Shown here: positions 11,156-19,719 of the stretch, piece after piece
Position numbering within the stretch: the stretch's first letter is position 1
How the letters are laid out: every line of letters starts with the position of its first letter
DNA from: Campylobacter concisus
Lineage (GTDB): Bacteria > Campylobacterota > Campylobacteria > Campylobacterales > Campylobacteraceae
Reading direction: 5' to 3'
Assembly (NCBI RefSeq): GCF_002165775.1
Contig: NZ_NDYP01000004.1
Span: forward strand, 1-64,000
Length of the DNA: 64,000 nt
Position numbers and translations under genes: made by a program
The notes under the pieces: model-generated
Seen by the model: only the letters and a program-made list of their open reading frames with translations
Told to the model about the DNA's origin: nothing
The model's database searches: none

Positions 11156-11161
11156 ATTCTA
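11156..11161 (-). promoter_or_regulatory. -10 box for pyrH operon
   Basis: TAGAAT on the minus strand in the 73-base gap between the envC-like gene and pyrH. It is the only plausible promoter start for the pyrH block; read-through from upstream is also possible. Confidence 0.4.
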
Positions 11162-11204
11162 GCCAAAAAGGCTTTAAATTTAGTTAATAGTACTTGCAAA
11201 GCGG

Positions 11205-12425
11205 CTATTTTGAGATCATCTCAAGTGGATCGATGTGGTAGTTTCTTTGCGTCACTTCAAAAGTTAGATCATTTCTTACTCTGCCTATAACGTAGCCTTT
11301 TTGCACGACTGAGCCGACTTTTACGGTTGGTGCGATCTGACTTAGGTGAGCGTAGATCGTGTGGATGCCATTTTCGTTTTCTATAATGACAACATTTTCG
11401 AGCATCGGAGTTGCTTTTGCAAAGACCACTTTACCATTTAGCACGCTTTTGACCTTGGCATCTGGCGTGGTTGAGCGAAGCGTGACTGACTCATTAAAAA
11501 TTTTGATGTTATATATTGGGTCTACGTAATTTCCAAATTTTTGCTTTATGGTGTAGCTATCAAGAGGAGCGATTGTCTTTGCACCTGAATATTTTTTGAC
11601 CGAGCTTGTTTGATAGCCTCCACCCATTGGCTGGCTTTTTTTGCCTTTTTTACCACCTTTGCTTGCAGCTGCTTTTTCTTGTTTTTCTCTAGCAGCACGT
11701 GCGGCTTCATCTTCTTGTTTTTGCATGATAGCAAGCTGCTCTAGCGTCTTTCTTAGCTCATCTTGCTGAGCTTGAAGCTTGGCTAGCTTTTTGCTATAAA
11801 TTTCTTTATCACGCTTTAGTCCGTTTATAGTATTTTTCTGCGTACTCTCTAAATTTTGCAAGTCACTTTGCTTGCGTCTATAGTTTTTTATGCTAGAGTT
11901 TATCTCATTTATTTTATTTGATTTACTTTTTATCTTTTCGATCGTATCTTCATAGTTCTGGCTAAGCCTTTTAAAATCCTCTTTTGTGATGGCATTTAGC
12001 TTGGTTAAAATTTGAGATGAGATGATGCTCTCCTCGCTTTGCTTGCCCTCAGTTGCAGACATCAAAAGATCAAATGACAAATCTTCTGCGATGATCCTTA
12101 TCATATTTTGCTCAAGCTCTTTTTGCGTGCGCTCTAGCTCTTTGTTTTGCTTAGTTAGATCATCAAGCTCAATAATTGCCTTTGAAGCATTTGTCTCAAG
12201 GACTGAAATTTGACCCTTTAAATTTGTGATATCACCACTTATACCTCGAAGTTTTTTCTCGCCACTTACGATATCGCCAGCCAAATCATCTAGCTTTTTA
12301 CTAAGCTGCTCACTCATCGCCTGACTCGATCTTAGCGAGTTTTTGGAGTCTTTGATCTTCTCTTTAGTATTTGACGCAAAAGCTAAGCTAAAAGCTAGCA
12401 AAAATATAAAAATTCCTTTTCTCAT
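11205..12425 (-). CDS. EnvC-like murein hydrolase activator (M23/LytM fold)
   Basis: Periplasmic coiled-coil protein that, by analogy with EnvC, links FtsEX to amidase activation at division. A signal peptide (1-17) is followed by a long helical coiled coil (about 20-245), a Lys-rich linker, and a LytM/M23 fold (about 285-405) ending LTFEVTQRNYHIDPLEMI. The first zinc-ligand motif HxxxD of active M23 peptidases is replaced by YNIKIF, although IYAHLSQ remains, so the domain is probably catalytically dead and acts as an activator. Its ATG overlaps the ftsX stop, and the amidase gene lies downstream in the same block. Confidence 0.88.
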   Translation of the reverse strand: MRKGIFIFLLAFSLAFASNTKEKIKDSKNSLRSSQAMSEQLSKKLDDLAGDIVSGEKKLRGISGDITNLKGQISVLETNASKAIIELDDLTKQNKELERTQKELEQNMIRIIAEDLSFDLLMSATEGKQSEESIISSQILTKLNAITKEDFKRLSQNYEDTIEKIKSKSNKINEINSSIKNYRRKQSDLQNLESTQKNTINGLKRDKEIYSKKLAKLQAQQDELRKTLEQLAIMQKQEDEAARAAREKQEKAAASKGGKKGKKSQPMGGGYQTSSVKKYSGAKTIAPLDSYTIKQKFGNYVDPIYNIKIFNESVTLRSTTPDAKVKSVLNGKVVFAKATPMLENVVIIENENGIHTIYAHLSQIAPTVKVGSVVQKGYVIGRVRNDLTFEVTQRNYHIDPLEMISK

Positions 12426-13237
12426 ATCGTGCTTTTTCTAGCCTTACTCATCACCAAACTAACAGCAAAAATGCTTAAAAACATAGCCACGCCAAATAAA
12501 ATAAAAATATCCCTTGAAGGATCAAGGCTAGGCAAAACTACATCGATACTTGCAGCATTTTCTCTAAAAATTTCAATGCCCGGCAAGAAAAAGAAAAATG
12601 CACCGACTGCAACGGTAGCGACTAGGCTATCAACCATAGCTGATTTGTAAAGCATGGCTGATTTTAGCCAAAAAGGTGCTCCAAAAAGCGTCATGATCTC
12701 TATGCGCTCTCTATGCTCAAATAGCCAAATTTTAGCCTGCTTTAGCATAAGCATAAGCCCTATTACGCAAAGTATCGCCATAAAAGCATACGATATACTT
12801 TTGGCTAAATTTAGCATTTTAAAGACCTTATCGTGAGTCTTTGAAAATGTCTCAACCTTTGTGATTCCATCAAATTTTAAAAGTTTTTGCTTTAGCTCAT
12901 CCATGTACTGCGGTGTCGGAAATTCACTAAGTTTTAGCGAGTAAAATTTTGGCAGTGCATTTTGCAGTATGGATAAATTTTTAGCAGAGATGTCGTTTGA
13001 GAGGCGGTCGATGATTTTTTGCGGACTCAGCGGTTCAATGCTAGCCAAGTTGCTAACAACTGGCTTTAGCATAGCATCGCTTAGCTCTTTACTTGAAACT
13101 ATGACGATGTTGTAGTCATTTCCCATGAGTCTTTCATAATCTCTCACAACCTTATCAGCAGTTAGGCTAAACTGCACGGAAAACAAAAGCGCGATCAGCG
13201 GTAAGATGAATCCAAGATGGTTTTTAAGCGATCTCAT
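12422..13237 (-). CDS. ftsX: Cell division protein FtsX
   Basis: Membrane partner of FtsE; the complex transmits a cytoplasmic ATPase signal to periplasmic cell wall hydrolases. It has four hydrophobic segments: one near the N-terminus (LGFILPLIALLFS), a periplasmic loop (about 25-145), then three C-terminal helices around a loop with the ERIEIMTLFGAPFWLKSAM signature. An open start exists at 13249, but the ATG at 13237 is preferred because a perfect GGAGG sits five bases before it. That start overlaps the end of ftsE by 14 bases and gives 271 residues. Confidence 0.9.
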   Translation of the reverse strand: MRSLKNHLGFILPLIALLFSVQFSLTADKVVRDYERLMGNDYNIVIVSSKELSDAMLKPVVSNLASIEPLSPQKIIDRLSNDISAKNLSILQNALPKFYSLKLSEFPTPQYMDELKQKLLKFDGITKVETFSKTHDKVFKMLNLAKSISYAFMAILCVIGLMLMLKQAKIWLFEHRERIEIMTLFGAPFWLKSAMLYKSAMVDSLVATVAVGAFFFFLPGIEIFRENAASIDVVLPSLDPSRDIFILFGVAMFLSIFAVSLVMSKARKSTI

Positions 13238-13895
13238 GCACGCCTCCATTTTCTATGACAAAGTGACGGTATGGGATACGAAGTGTCGATGGGATATGGT
13301 GCGTGACAACTACTACGCTCGTGCCTAAAAATTCCCTAGCTGATTTTAAAAGCGACCAGATGACGTCGCTTGAGTATTCGTCTAAATTTCCGGTTGGCTC
13401 GTCGCATAAGAGCAAATTTGGATTGTGTGCTAGAGCCCTTGCCATCGCTACTCTTTGCTGCTCCCCACCGCTTAGCTCACGAGGGTATTTATCAGCCTTA
13501 TGAAGCATATTTACATGTTTTAGAAGCTTTGCTACTTGCTTTTTACTCACATTTTGATTGATGCCTTTGATGATGAGTGGCAACATAACGTTTCTTTCCA
13601 CATTCCATTCATTTATCAAGCGATAATTTTGAAATATAATGCCAACTCGCTGCCTAAGCTCACAAAGTCTTTTATCATCGATGTCGTCCATTTGTGTCAT
13701 GCAGACATTTAGCTCTCCAGCAAGGGGTGAAATTTCTCCGTAAAATGATTTTAAAAGCGTGCTTTTTCCACTTCCACTCTTGCCTGTTATAAAAACAAAA
13801 TCATTTGCATAAATATCTAAATTAACACTATTAATTACGATTTCATCGCGTTCATAAGCTAGGCTCAAATTCCTTGCACTAATTATCTCTTGCAT
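13224..13895 (-). CDS. ftsE: Cell division ATPase FtsE
   Basis: ABC-type ATPase of the FtsEX division complex. Walker A is GKSGSGKST (38-46), the signature is LSGGEQQRVAMARAL, Walker B is LLLCDEPTGNLD, and the switch histidine is in VVVTHH. The length of 223 is typical. Its start overlaps trmB by 17 bases and its end overlaps ftsX, so synthesis of the pair is coupled. Neighbouring genes for an EnvC-like protein and an amidase support a division role rather than solute transport. Confidence 0.94.
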   Translation of the reverse strand: MQEIISARNLSLAYERDEIVINSVNLDIYANDFVFITGKSGSGKSTLLKSFYGEISPLAGELNVCMTQMDDIDDKRLCELRQRVGIIFQNYRLINEWNVERNVMLPLIIKGINQNVSKKQVAKLLKHVNMLHKADKYPRELSGGEQQRVAMARALAHNPNLLLCDEPTGNLDEYSSDVIWSLLKSAREFLGTSVVVVTHHIPSTLRIPYRHFVIENGGVHEIA

Positions 13896-15066
13896 CAGCC
13901 AAATACTCCTTCAAAAGCTCGTGTGCAGCTAAATTCTCACGAATTAAGATTGGTTTTTTTATAAAATATTCGCTTTTTTCATCACTTATTTTGATAAAAC
14001 ATTGCTCAGGTTTATTAAATGCTCCAAAAGCAACTTTTAGCAAAATTTCACCCTCATTTATGGTGTAAATTTCTTCAAAATGTAAAAAATAATCCTCTTT
14101 TTTGATGATGAAATTTTTGAAATTTTTAATAATATTTTTTACACTAGACTTTTCTTTAAAGCTAAAATCTCCAGCTAAAATACTCTCACCACTTTTGACC
14201 TCACAAGTATAAATGACATCGTAAATGTCTTTATCCTGGCGTCTCCAGCGGTCTTCATACTTACTAGTTACTTCTAAATTTCTATTTTTAAAAGCTTCTA
14301 TTTTTGAGTTTGTAGGCTCTAAAAATTTACTCAAGCTAAAATCGCAATACTCCTTGCTATCAGTCCTTAGCTCAAATTTACCGCCAAGCTTTAGTATTCT
14401 TTCACATTCAAGTGCAAATGCCGACGAAACCACACGTCTATGCTCTGCTTTATCCCACGGCACTGGAAAGTGTAAAAAGACTCTATCAACCAAATTTGAG
14501 CCAACAAGTGAGAGCAAGAGCCTGGCGTCGGTATTTATCAGTCGCACGTTTTCTAGAGCATTTGCCCTAGCTAGTTTTGCTACTTGCTCGATGCTTGGCT
14601 TATAGACTTCTATTCCGATAACTAGGGCATTTGGATTGTTTTTAGCTTGATAAAGCAAGTGCCTGCCAGAACCAAAGCCGATCTCAATGAAAATCTCTTT
14701 AAATTTATCTTTTAACTCGCAAAATGCTGGCACAAATTCTTCAAGGCTTAAAATTTCACTCACTTTTTTAGTCAAATTTGTCTTTTTTACGGCAAATGCT
14801 TGACTGATTACATCATTGCAATTTTGCTCTTTAAAAAGCTCCAGCGCCTCTTGCAAAAGACCAACTTTAGCTGGCTTTGTAAGCTTTTCTCCCTTTACGA
14901 CGATGCCATTTTTACCGGACTTTACGACTAGGAAAAAACTCTCTTCTTCATTTTTTGTGTATATGAGCCTCTCGTTTCGTCCATTTGCTTGCCAAAGAAA
15001 TTTGACTTTGTCATTACCAAATGGAAACGAGAGCTCTTTTAAGGACGAAGCTATGAAATTTGGCAT
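13879..15066 (-). CDS. trmB: tRNA (guanine-N7-)-methyltransferase
   Basis: Methylates G46 in the tRNA variable loop using SAM. The core carries IEIGFGSGRHLLYQA, GIEVYKPSIEQV and FLHFPVPWDKAEHRR, the TrmB hallmarks. The protein is 395 residues, much longer than the roughly 240 of E. coli TrmB, with extra N-terminal (about 110 residues) and C-terminal parts. This long form is, as I recall, usual for Campylobacterota. The ATG overlaps the stop of the flpA 3' part (TAATG), so flpA, trmB and ftsEX are probably one transcript. Confidence 0.92.
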   Translation of the reverse strand: MPNFIASSLKELSFPFGNDKVKFLWQANGRNERLIYTKNEEESFFLVVKSGKNGIVVKGEKLTKPAKVGLLQEALELFKEQNCNDVISQAFAVKKTNLTKKVSEILSLEEFVPAFCELKDKFKEIFIEIGFGSGRHLLYQAKNNPNALVIGIEVYKPSIEQVAKLARANALENVRLINTDARLLLSLVGSNLVDRVFLHFPVPWDKAEHRRVVSSAFALECERILKLGGKFELRTDSKEYCDFSLSKFLEPTNSKIEAFKNRNLEVTSKYEDRWRRQDKDIYDVIYTCEVKSGESILAGDFSFKEKSSVKNIIKNFKNFIIKKEDYFLHFEEIYTINEGEILLKVAFGAFNKPEQCFIKISDEKSEYFIKKPILIRENLAAHELLKEYLADARDN

Positions 15067-15623
15067 TATTTTATGCTAACTTCTGCTTTTGATGACTTAT
15101 CAGAGGCGATGCCGTACTCATCGATAGCTACGACGCTGTAAGAATAGCTAGCTCCTTTTTGCACGCTATCATCTCTAAGTCCAGTACCATCTATGCCACT
15201 AAAAATTTTCTCACTTGCACCACTTCTATAAACAGTGTACGAACTAGCTCTATCAACTGCACTCCAATTTACATTTACTCCGCTACCATCGTAGCTAGCG
15301 CTAATATTTGGAGTCTTTGGCGCACCAAGTGTTATCCCCACAATTGGCTCTTCTTGTTTTAAGCTCTCAAGGCCGTCTTTATCGACTGCTGTGACTCTGT
15401 AATACCTTGTTGCCGCATTTGTGTTTATGAGATCTTCATAAGTGTTGCTAGTCGTTTTTGCTAGATATGTGTAAGGCAAAATTTTACTCACTGTCCTATA
15501 AACTTTAAAATAAGCAAAATCCTCAGCTGGCGCATAATCCCAAGTTAAAATTATCTTTTTTGGTGCATTTTTTGTTGCCTGAAGGTTTGTTACTGATTTA
15601 GGGTAACTCCTTTGTCGTTGCAC
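15066..15623 (-). pseudogene. flpA: flpA 3' part: third FN3 region, out of frame with the 5' part
   Basis: This frame encodes fibronectin type III repeats that continue directly from the upstream flpA frame: P-KSVTNLQATKN follows where the first frame stops. An FN3 unit (about 10-95) with TWDYAPAEDFAYFKVYR and a further FN3-like unit (about 100-185) with WSAVDRASSYTVYR are visible. The only nominal start is a GTG at 15623 without a proper ribosome binding site, inside the upstream frame. Independent translation, without signal peptide or lipobox, is unlikely. It is either a fragment left by a one-base insertion or the product of +1 frameshifting at 15598-15603. Confidence 0.75.
15598..15612 (-). 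other. flpA: Frameshift site in flpA: AAGGAG-TTA-CCC-TAA
   Basis: Read on the minus strand, the end of the first flpA frame is AAG GAG TTA CCC TAA. Removing one C from CCC (15601-15603) restores ELPKSV and joins the two frames. A Shine-Dalgarno-like AAGGAG exactly three bases before the slip codon, a stop right after it, and re-pairing of CCC to CCU after a +1 shift copy the layout of the prfB frameshift site (AGGGGG-TAT-CTT-TGA). A simple one-base mutation or read error is the alternative. Confidence 0.6.
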
Positions 15624-16272
15624 TTATGTTTTGGCTTGGTTTTGAAACAACGCCTGAAGAAGTTTTAACTAAAATTCTATACTCATAAGACTTACCAGGT
15701 TTTACCTCAGTATCGATATATTCGGCATTTAGTCTGCCATTTACCTCTGCGATTTGGCTAAATTTATTAACTCCGGCATCACTTCTTTGAATGATATAGC
15801 TTGCCACGGTGCTATCAGGATGCGGTCTCCAGATCACTTTCACACGTCCTGGAAGCCCTGTAATAGCTTGCGAAAATGGTACTGAGTCAAGCAGTGGCTT
15901 TGTAGTTGCTGTTGCGATCGTGCCCGGTTGAGAGACGGCATTGCTTGAGTAGGTTCTCATTTGGTATGAGTAAGTTGTCTCTGGAGCTAGATTGCGGTCC
16001 ACATAGTGCGTTGCAAAGCGGTCTTTGATGTCTGCAACTAGTTGCATTTTTGAGTTTGCATCATTTGGATTTGAGCGGTAAAGATAGTAGCCAACAACGC
16101 TCTCATCGGTCACTGGATTCCACTCGAAGCCAACTTCTGTCATGTCTGAAATAGTTTTTAAACTTGTAATCGTAGGTAGTGACATGCTTTGCTGAGTCGG
16201 TACGCTAGAGCCGCATCCCGCCAAGAAAGCTGCTAAAAATGGTGTCAATATGCGTAGGGCAAATTTTTTCAT
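15598..16272 (-). CDS. flpA: Fibronectin-binding-type lipoprotein FlpA, N-terminal part (truncated at 224 residues)
   Basis: Surface lipoprotein homologous to the C. jejuni adhesin FlpA. The ATG at 16272 is preferred over a TTG three bases upstream because AAGGAG lies seven bases before it. The signal peptide ends in lipobox LAGC (Cys20). FN3 units follow at about 30-122 and 130-220. The segment WRPHPDSTV (148-156) resembles the WRPHPDFRV motif I recall as the fibronectin-binding site of C. jejuni FlpA. The frame stops at a TAA at 15598, whereas the homology continues in the +1 frame. The joined product would be 401 residues, close to the roughly 410 of C. jejuni FlpA. The first 68 bases overlap the upstream pseudouridine synthase gene. 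Confidence 0.85.
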   Translation of the reverse strand: MKKFALRILTPFLAAFLAGCGSSVPTQQSMSLPTITSLKTISDMTEVGFEWNPVTDESVVGYYLYRSNPNDANSKMQLVADIKDRFATHYVDRNLAPETTYSYQMRTYSSNAVSQPGTIATATTKPLLDSVPFSQAITGLPGRVKVIWRPHPDSTVASYIIQRSDAGVNKFSQIAEVNGRLNAEYIDTEVKPGKSYEYRILVKTSSGVVSKPSQNISATTKELP

Positions 16273-17182
16273 CAAAAATCTCCTTGGGAATTTTTTTGTA
16301 AATTATTTGGTTAAAGTCATCATACGTTTTTGCGATAAATTCCACCCTTTTGCCAGTTCGTGGATGGATAAAATAAAGCATATAAGCGTGAAGCATGACT
16401 CTGCTTATTTTATCGCCTTGGCTCTTAAATCCGTATAAATCATCGCCTAAAATATGGCGGTTTATGCTAGATAGGTGCACTCTTATCTGATGAGTCCTGC
16501 CTGTAAAAAGTTTTGCTGCTATTAAATTTATGCCATTTTCGCTTAGTAAATTTACAAAGGCACTTTTTGCAAATTTAGCGTCCGCGACGATCGCTTTTTT
16601 TAGGCGGTTGTTTGGATTTCTGCCGATTGACTTGTCGATGATGACGTCCTCTTTTAGAGGAAGATCAGTGAGTGCTAGATAAATTCGCCCCATGCTCTTA
16701 TCACTTAGCTGCTCGCTAAGTTTTGCGTGAGCGAAGTTATTTTTAGCAACGACGATAGCACCACTAGTACCTTTATCTAGGCGGTGGACGATACCAGCTC
16801 TTACGTCGCCATTTAAATTTGAGAGCATAAATCCTTTTTTATTTAGCCACTCAACAAGTGTCGCCTCTTTTACACTTGGAGCTTGATGGACGACGATTTG
16901 CGGGGGTTTATTAAGCACTATAAGATCATCGTCTTCATAGATGATAGGGATGTCGAATTTTACTTCGTACTCGTTTTGCACCTCTTTTTTTGGGGCAAAA
17001 TTTACGCAAACTTCATCATTTTCGCTTAGAGCAAAGCTTGGTTTTGAGACTGGTTTTAAATTTACGCTTACGAGAGAATCTTTTATCAAATTTAAAGCTT
17101 GATTACGTGAAATTTGAAGCTCCTGTGCCACTGCGACGTCGAGTCTTGAGCTATTTAAAACATTAAATTTAACCAAAATCAA
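16205..17182 (-). CDS. RluA/RluD-family rRNA pseudouridine synthase
   Basis: Converts uridine to pseudouridine in structured RNA, most likely 23S rRNA. An S4-like N-terminal segment (SSRLDVAVAQELQISRNQALNLI) precedes the catalytic domain with the motif GIVHRLDKGTSGAIVVAKN, where the Asp of RLD is the nucleophile, and later GRTHQIRVHL. The start is a TTG; a second TTG two codons on, better spaced from AAGG, is also possible. The C-terminal tail (about the last 22 residues) is encoded in DNA that also encodes the flpA signal peptide, an unusually long overlap. Which RluA-family member it is cannot be fixed from sequence alone. Confidence 0.88.
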   Translation of the reverse strand: MILVKFNVLNSSRLDVAVAQELQISRNQALNLIKDSLVSVNLKPVSKPSFALSENDEVCVNFAPKKEVQNEYEVKFDIPIIYEDDDLIVLNKPPQIVVHQAPSVKEATLVEWLNKKGFMLSNLNGDVRAGIVHRLDKGTSGAIVVAKNNFAHAKLSEQLSDKSMGRIYLALTDLPLKEDVIIDKSIGRNPNNRLKKAIVADAKFAKSAFVNLLSENGINLIAAKLFTGRTHQIRVHLSSINRHILGDDLYGFKSQGDKISRVMLHAYMLYFIHPRTGKRVEFIAKTYDDFNQIIYKKIPKEIFDEKICPTHIDTIFSSFLGGMRL

Positions 17183-17196
17183 AGCCTTGTTTGTGA

Positions 17197-17202
17197 TATA
17201 AT
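17197..17202 (+). promoter_or_regulatory. Extended -10 promoter for rodA
   Basis: TATAAT preceded by TGTGA, in the 46-base gap between the divergent pseudouridine synthase gene and rodA. Predicted start near 17209, giving a leader of about 20 bases. Confidence 0.6.
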
Positions 17203-17228
17203 CTAGCCCAAAAATTAAGGTTTGCTTC

Positions 17229-18335
17229 TTGATAAAACTAGATCGGCGTATTTTAACACATTTTGATTTTATTCAGCCGTTTTTAATAATCCCAATCATA
17301 GCCATTTCTTACATCCTAGTTTCCGAAGCAAACGACGTCTTAGCAAACAAACAGCTTGTATATTTTGGTATCGGATTTGTTTCATTTTGTGTCGCATTTT
17401 TGTTACCCATTAGGCGTATAGACTGGATTATTCCGATGTTTTACTGGGTCTGCATCGTGCTGCTTTTAAGTGTCGATCTCTTTGGCGTTAGCAAGCTAGG
17501 AGCCAAACGCTGGCTAGAAATTCCTTTCGTTCACTTCACACTTCAGCCATCAGAACTGATGAAGCCAGCCTTTTTACTGATGCTAGCCTATCTCATCAAA
17601 CAGCGTCCTCCAGAGGCTAATGGATACGGATTAAAAGATTTTTTAAAACTTAGTTTTTACATACTTTTGCCATTTGCGCTCATTATGAAAGAGCCTGATC
17701 TTGGCACCGCACTCATACTTTTGATAGTTGGCTACACCATCCTTTTTGTCATCGGCGTAAATAAGAAAATTTGGATCACCATCATCCTTGCCATAGGCTT
17801 TTTGGCGCCGGTTTTGTATGAAAATTTACATGACTATCAGAAAAAGAGGATTCACGATTTTATCGCTGAAGAGCCAAGCTATCACGTCAAACAAAGCATT
17901 ATCGCCATAGGTAGTGGTGGACTAAAAGGTAAGCCAAAGGATGAGGCGACACAGACACACTTTAAATTTTTACCAATCGCCACTAGTGACTTCATCTTTG
18001 CCTACAATATCGAGCGTTTTGGCTTTTATGGTGGATTGTTTCTGCTTGGGCTTTATGGGGCACTCATAACACATCTTTTAAGTTTAAATTATGGTCTAAA
18101 AAACGACTATTTTACACAAGTTATCACCACGGGGATTGCTGCGCTAATTTTCGTTTACGTCGGTGTAAATGTCTCAATGACGATCGGTTTTGCACCGGTT
18201 GTGGGCGTGCCACTACCATTTTTTAGTTACGGCGGAAGTAGCTTTGTTACATTTATGGTACTTTTTGGAATTTTGCAAAATTTGCTAACTTTTAGATTTG
18301 ATAGAACTTATAGCTTTATAAAAATTCACTTCTAA
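17229..18335 (+). CDS. rodA: Rod-shape peptidoglycan glycosyltransferase RodA (MrdB)
   Basis: SEDS-family polytopic membrane enzyme that polymerises lipid II for side-wall growth with a class B PBP. About ten membrane segments are visible. GAKRWLEI (91-98), EPDLGTA (155-161, containing the presumed catalytic Asp157) and the C-terminal GVPLPFFSYGGSSFVT are signatures. The length of 368 and the N-terminus fit RodA better than FtsW. The start is a TTG with TTAAGG upstream. Its 3' end meets a convergent gene with a 37-base gap that contains no clear terminator. Confidence 0.93.
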   Translation: MIKLDRRILTHFDFIQPFLIIPIIAISYILVSEANDVLANKQLVYFGIGFVSFCVAFLLPIRRIDWIIPMFYWVCIVLLLSVDLFGVSKLGAKRWLEIPFVHFTLQPSELMKPAFLLMLAYLIKQRPPEANGYGLKDFLKLSFYILLPFALIMKEPDLGTALILLIVGYTILFVIGVNKKIWITIILAIGFLAPVLYENLHDYQKKRIHDFIAEEPSYHVKQSIIAIGSGGLKGKPKDEATQTHFKFLPIATSDFIFAYNIERFGFYGGLFLLGLYGALITHLLSLNYGLKNDYFTQVITTGIAALIFVYVGVNVSMTIGFAPVVGVPLPFFSYGGSSFVTFMVLFGILQNLLTFRFDRTYSFIKIHF

Positions 18336-18372
18336 AATTTTCTCCGCAAATATCAAGCATATAGTTTTTGCT

Positions 18373-19650
18373 CTATCCTTCTTTGTGCTTTTTAATACAA
18401 GACTTTATGGCATTTATAAGATATTTTATATCTTCTTTTGTATGCGTATAGTGAATGCTAACACGTACCCAACCAGGCTTTGCGTCAAAAATGGTATTAT
18501 CTTTTAGATTAAGCAAATCATGCCCATACGGCCCAGCGCAATCACAGCCTGCGCGTGTTTGGATGCCAAATTCGCTACTTAAACTAGCAGCAAAATCATA
18601 AGGCGAAATGCCTTTTACATTAAATGCAAAAATAGGCAATCTGTCTAAATTTTCAGGGCAATAATTTATCACCTCATCTATCTTTTCTAGCTCTTTGCAA
18701 AACATCTCGCCTAGCTCACATTCAGCTGCTTTTATATTATTAAGTCCGATCTCATTTCTTAGCTTGTATGCTAAATTTGCACGCATTAGCTGCATTATCG
18801 GTGGCGTGCCGCCCTCTTCTAAATTTTCAACTTCATTAGTAAAAATATGTGATGTCCTGCTTACGTACTTGACTGTGCCTCCAGCTGCAAATGTAGGCAA
18901 ATTTTTACAAAGCTCTTTTTTGATGGCCAAAAGCCCACAACTCCCAACTCCGCCAAGCAGCTTGTGAGGCGAGAGAAACAGTGCGTCAAAATATCTGCAA
19001 TCGACATTTTCATAAGCACTAAGAGTAGCCACATCAAGTGCCAAAATGCCATTATATTTTTTAATCAGCGAGTAAATTTTTTTATAATCGGTTTTAACGC
19101 CAGTGACGTTTGAGGCGGCACTAAAGCTAGCTATTATCTTTCTTTTTGCATTTTGCTTTAATGTATTCTCAAGCATCGCATAATCTATCTCATTGTTTTC
19201 ATCAAGCTCTATACGTTTTATATCACAAAGCCCTTCTCTTAAGCTAACTTCAACAGAGTGATGCTCATAAGGGCCAATGATCGCTAATGGCAAGTTTAAA
19301 TTTCTTAAATTTGCTTCGCCGATCAAAGCTCTTGTAGCTGGTGAGATATAAATTCCCACTATCTCCTGAAATTTCTTTATCGCAGCCGTCGCTCCTTGAC
19401 CAGTCGCAATAAGATAAAAACTATCATCAAGACCCAATAAGCTTTTTAGCTCAGCTCTTGCATTTTCATAGTATTTTTGCGTTAGCACTGCGCTTGAACT
19501 ACTATCTGAGTGAGTGTTTGCGTAGGTTTCTAAAAATTTTAAAATTTCATCTTCTATGGGCTTATAAGCAAGACCTGAAGCTGTGTAGTCAAAATAGTAA
19601 AGGCCCTCTTTTAAAATGATATTTTTTCTTACTTCATCGATATTTAGCAA
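18373..19650 (-). CDS. Class V aminotransferase (cysteine desulfurase-like), copy 1
   Basis: PLP enzyme of the SufS/CsdA-like fold. The PLP lysine is in SPHKLLGGVG and a C-terminal cysteine-bearing loop reads TRAGCDCAGPYGHDLL. The frame is open to 19707, but the TTG at 19650 is preferred: AAAGGA lies just before it, the paralogue at 21061-22392 also uses TTG at the same point, and alignment of the two begins there (NIDEVRKNIILK versus NLEHIRENIILK). Predicted length is 425. It could supply sulfur for thiamine thiazole or act on another amino acid; the thiDE genes next to it make the first attractive, but that is inference. Confidence 0.8.
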   Translation of the reverse strand: MLNIDEVRKNIILKEGLYYFDYTASGLAYKPIEDEILKFLETYANTHSDSSSSAVLTQKYYENARAELKSLLGLDDSFYLIATGQGATAAIKKFQEIVGIYISPATRALIGEANLRNLNLPLAIIGPYEHHSVEVSLREGLCDIKRIELDENNEIDYAMLENTLKQNAKRKIIASFSAASNVTGVKTDYKKIYSLIKKYNGILALDVATLSAYENVDCRYFDALFLSPHKLLGGVGSCGLLAIKKELCKNLPTFAAGGTVKYVSRTSHIFTNEVENLEEGGTPPIMQLMRANLAYKLRNEIGLNNIKAAECELGEMFCKELEKIDEVINYCPENLDRLPIFAFNVKGISPYDFAASLSSEFGIQTRAGCDCAGPYGHDLLNLKDNTIFDAKPGWVRVSIHYTHTKEDIKYLINAIKSCIKKHKEG

Positions 19651-19719
19651 TGTTTTCCTTTTATTTAAATTAGGGATTATAATTAAATTTTCATAAAAAG
19701 CTTGCAAAACGAGTGCCTT

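Noticed and set aside
11155-11175. Terminator after the envC-like gene (AGCC-TTTTT-GGCT)
   Set aside because: The stem is only four base pairs and is not followed by a T run; it overlaps the predicted pyrH -10 box instead.
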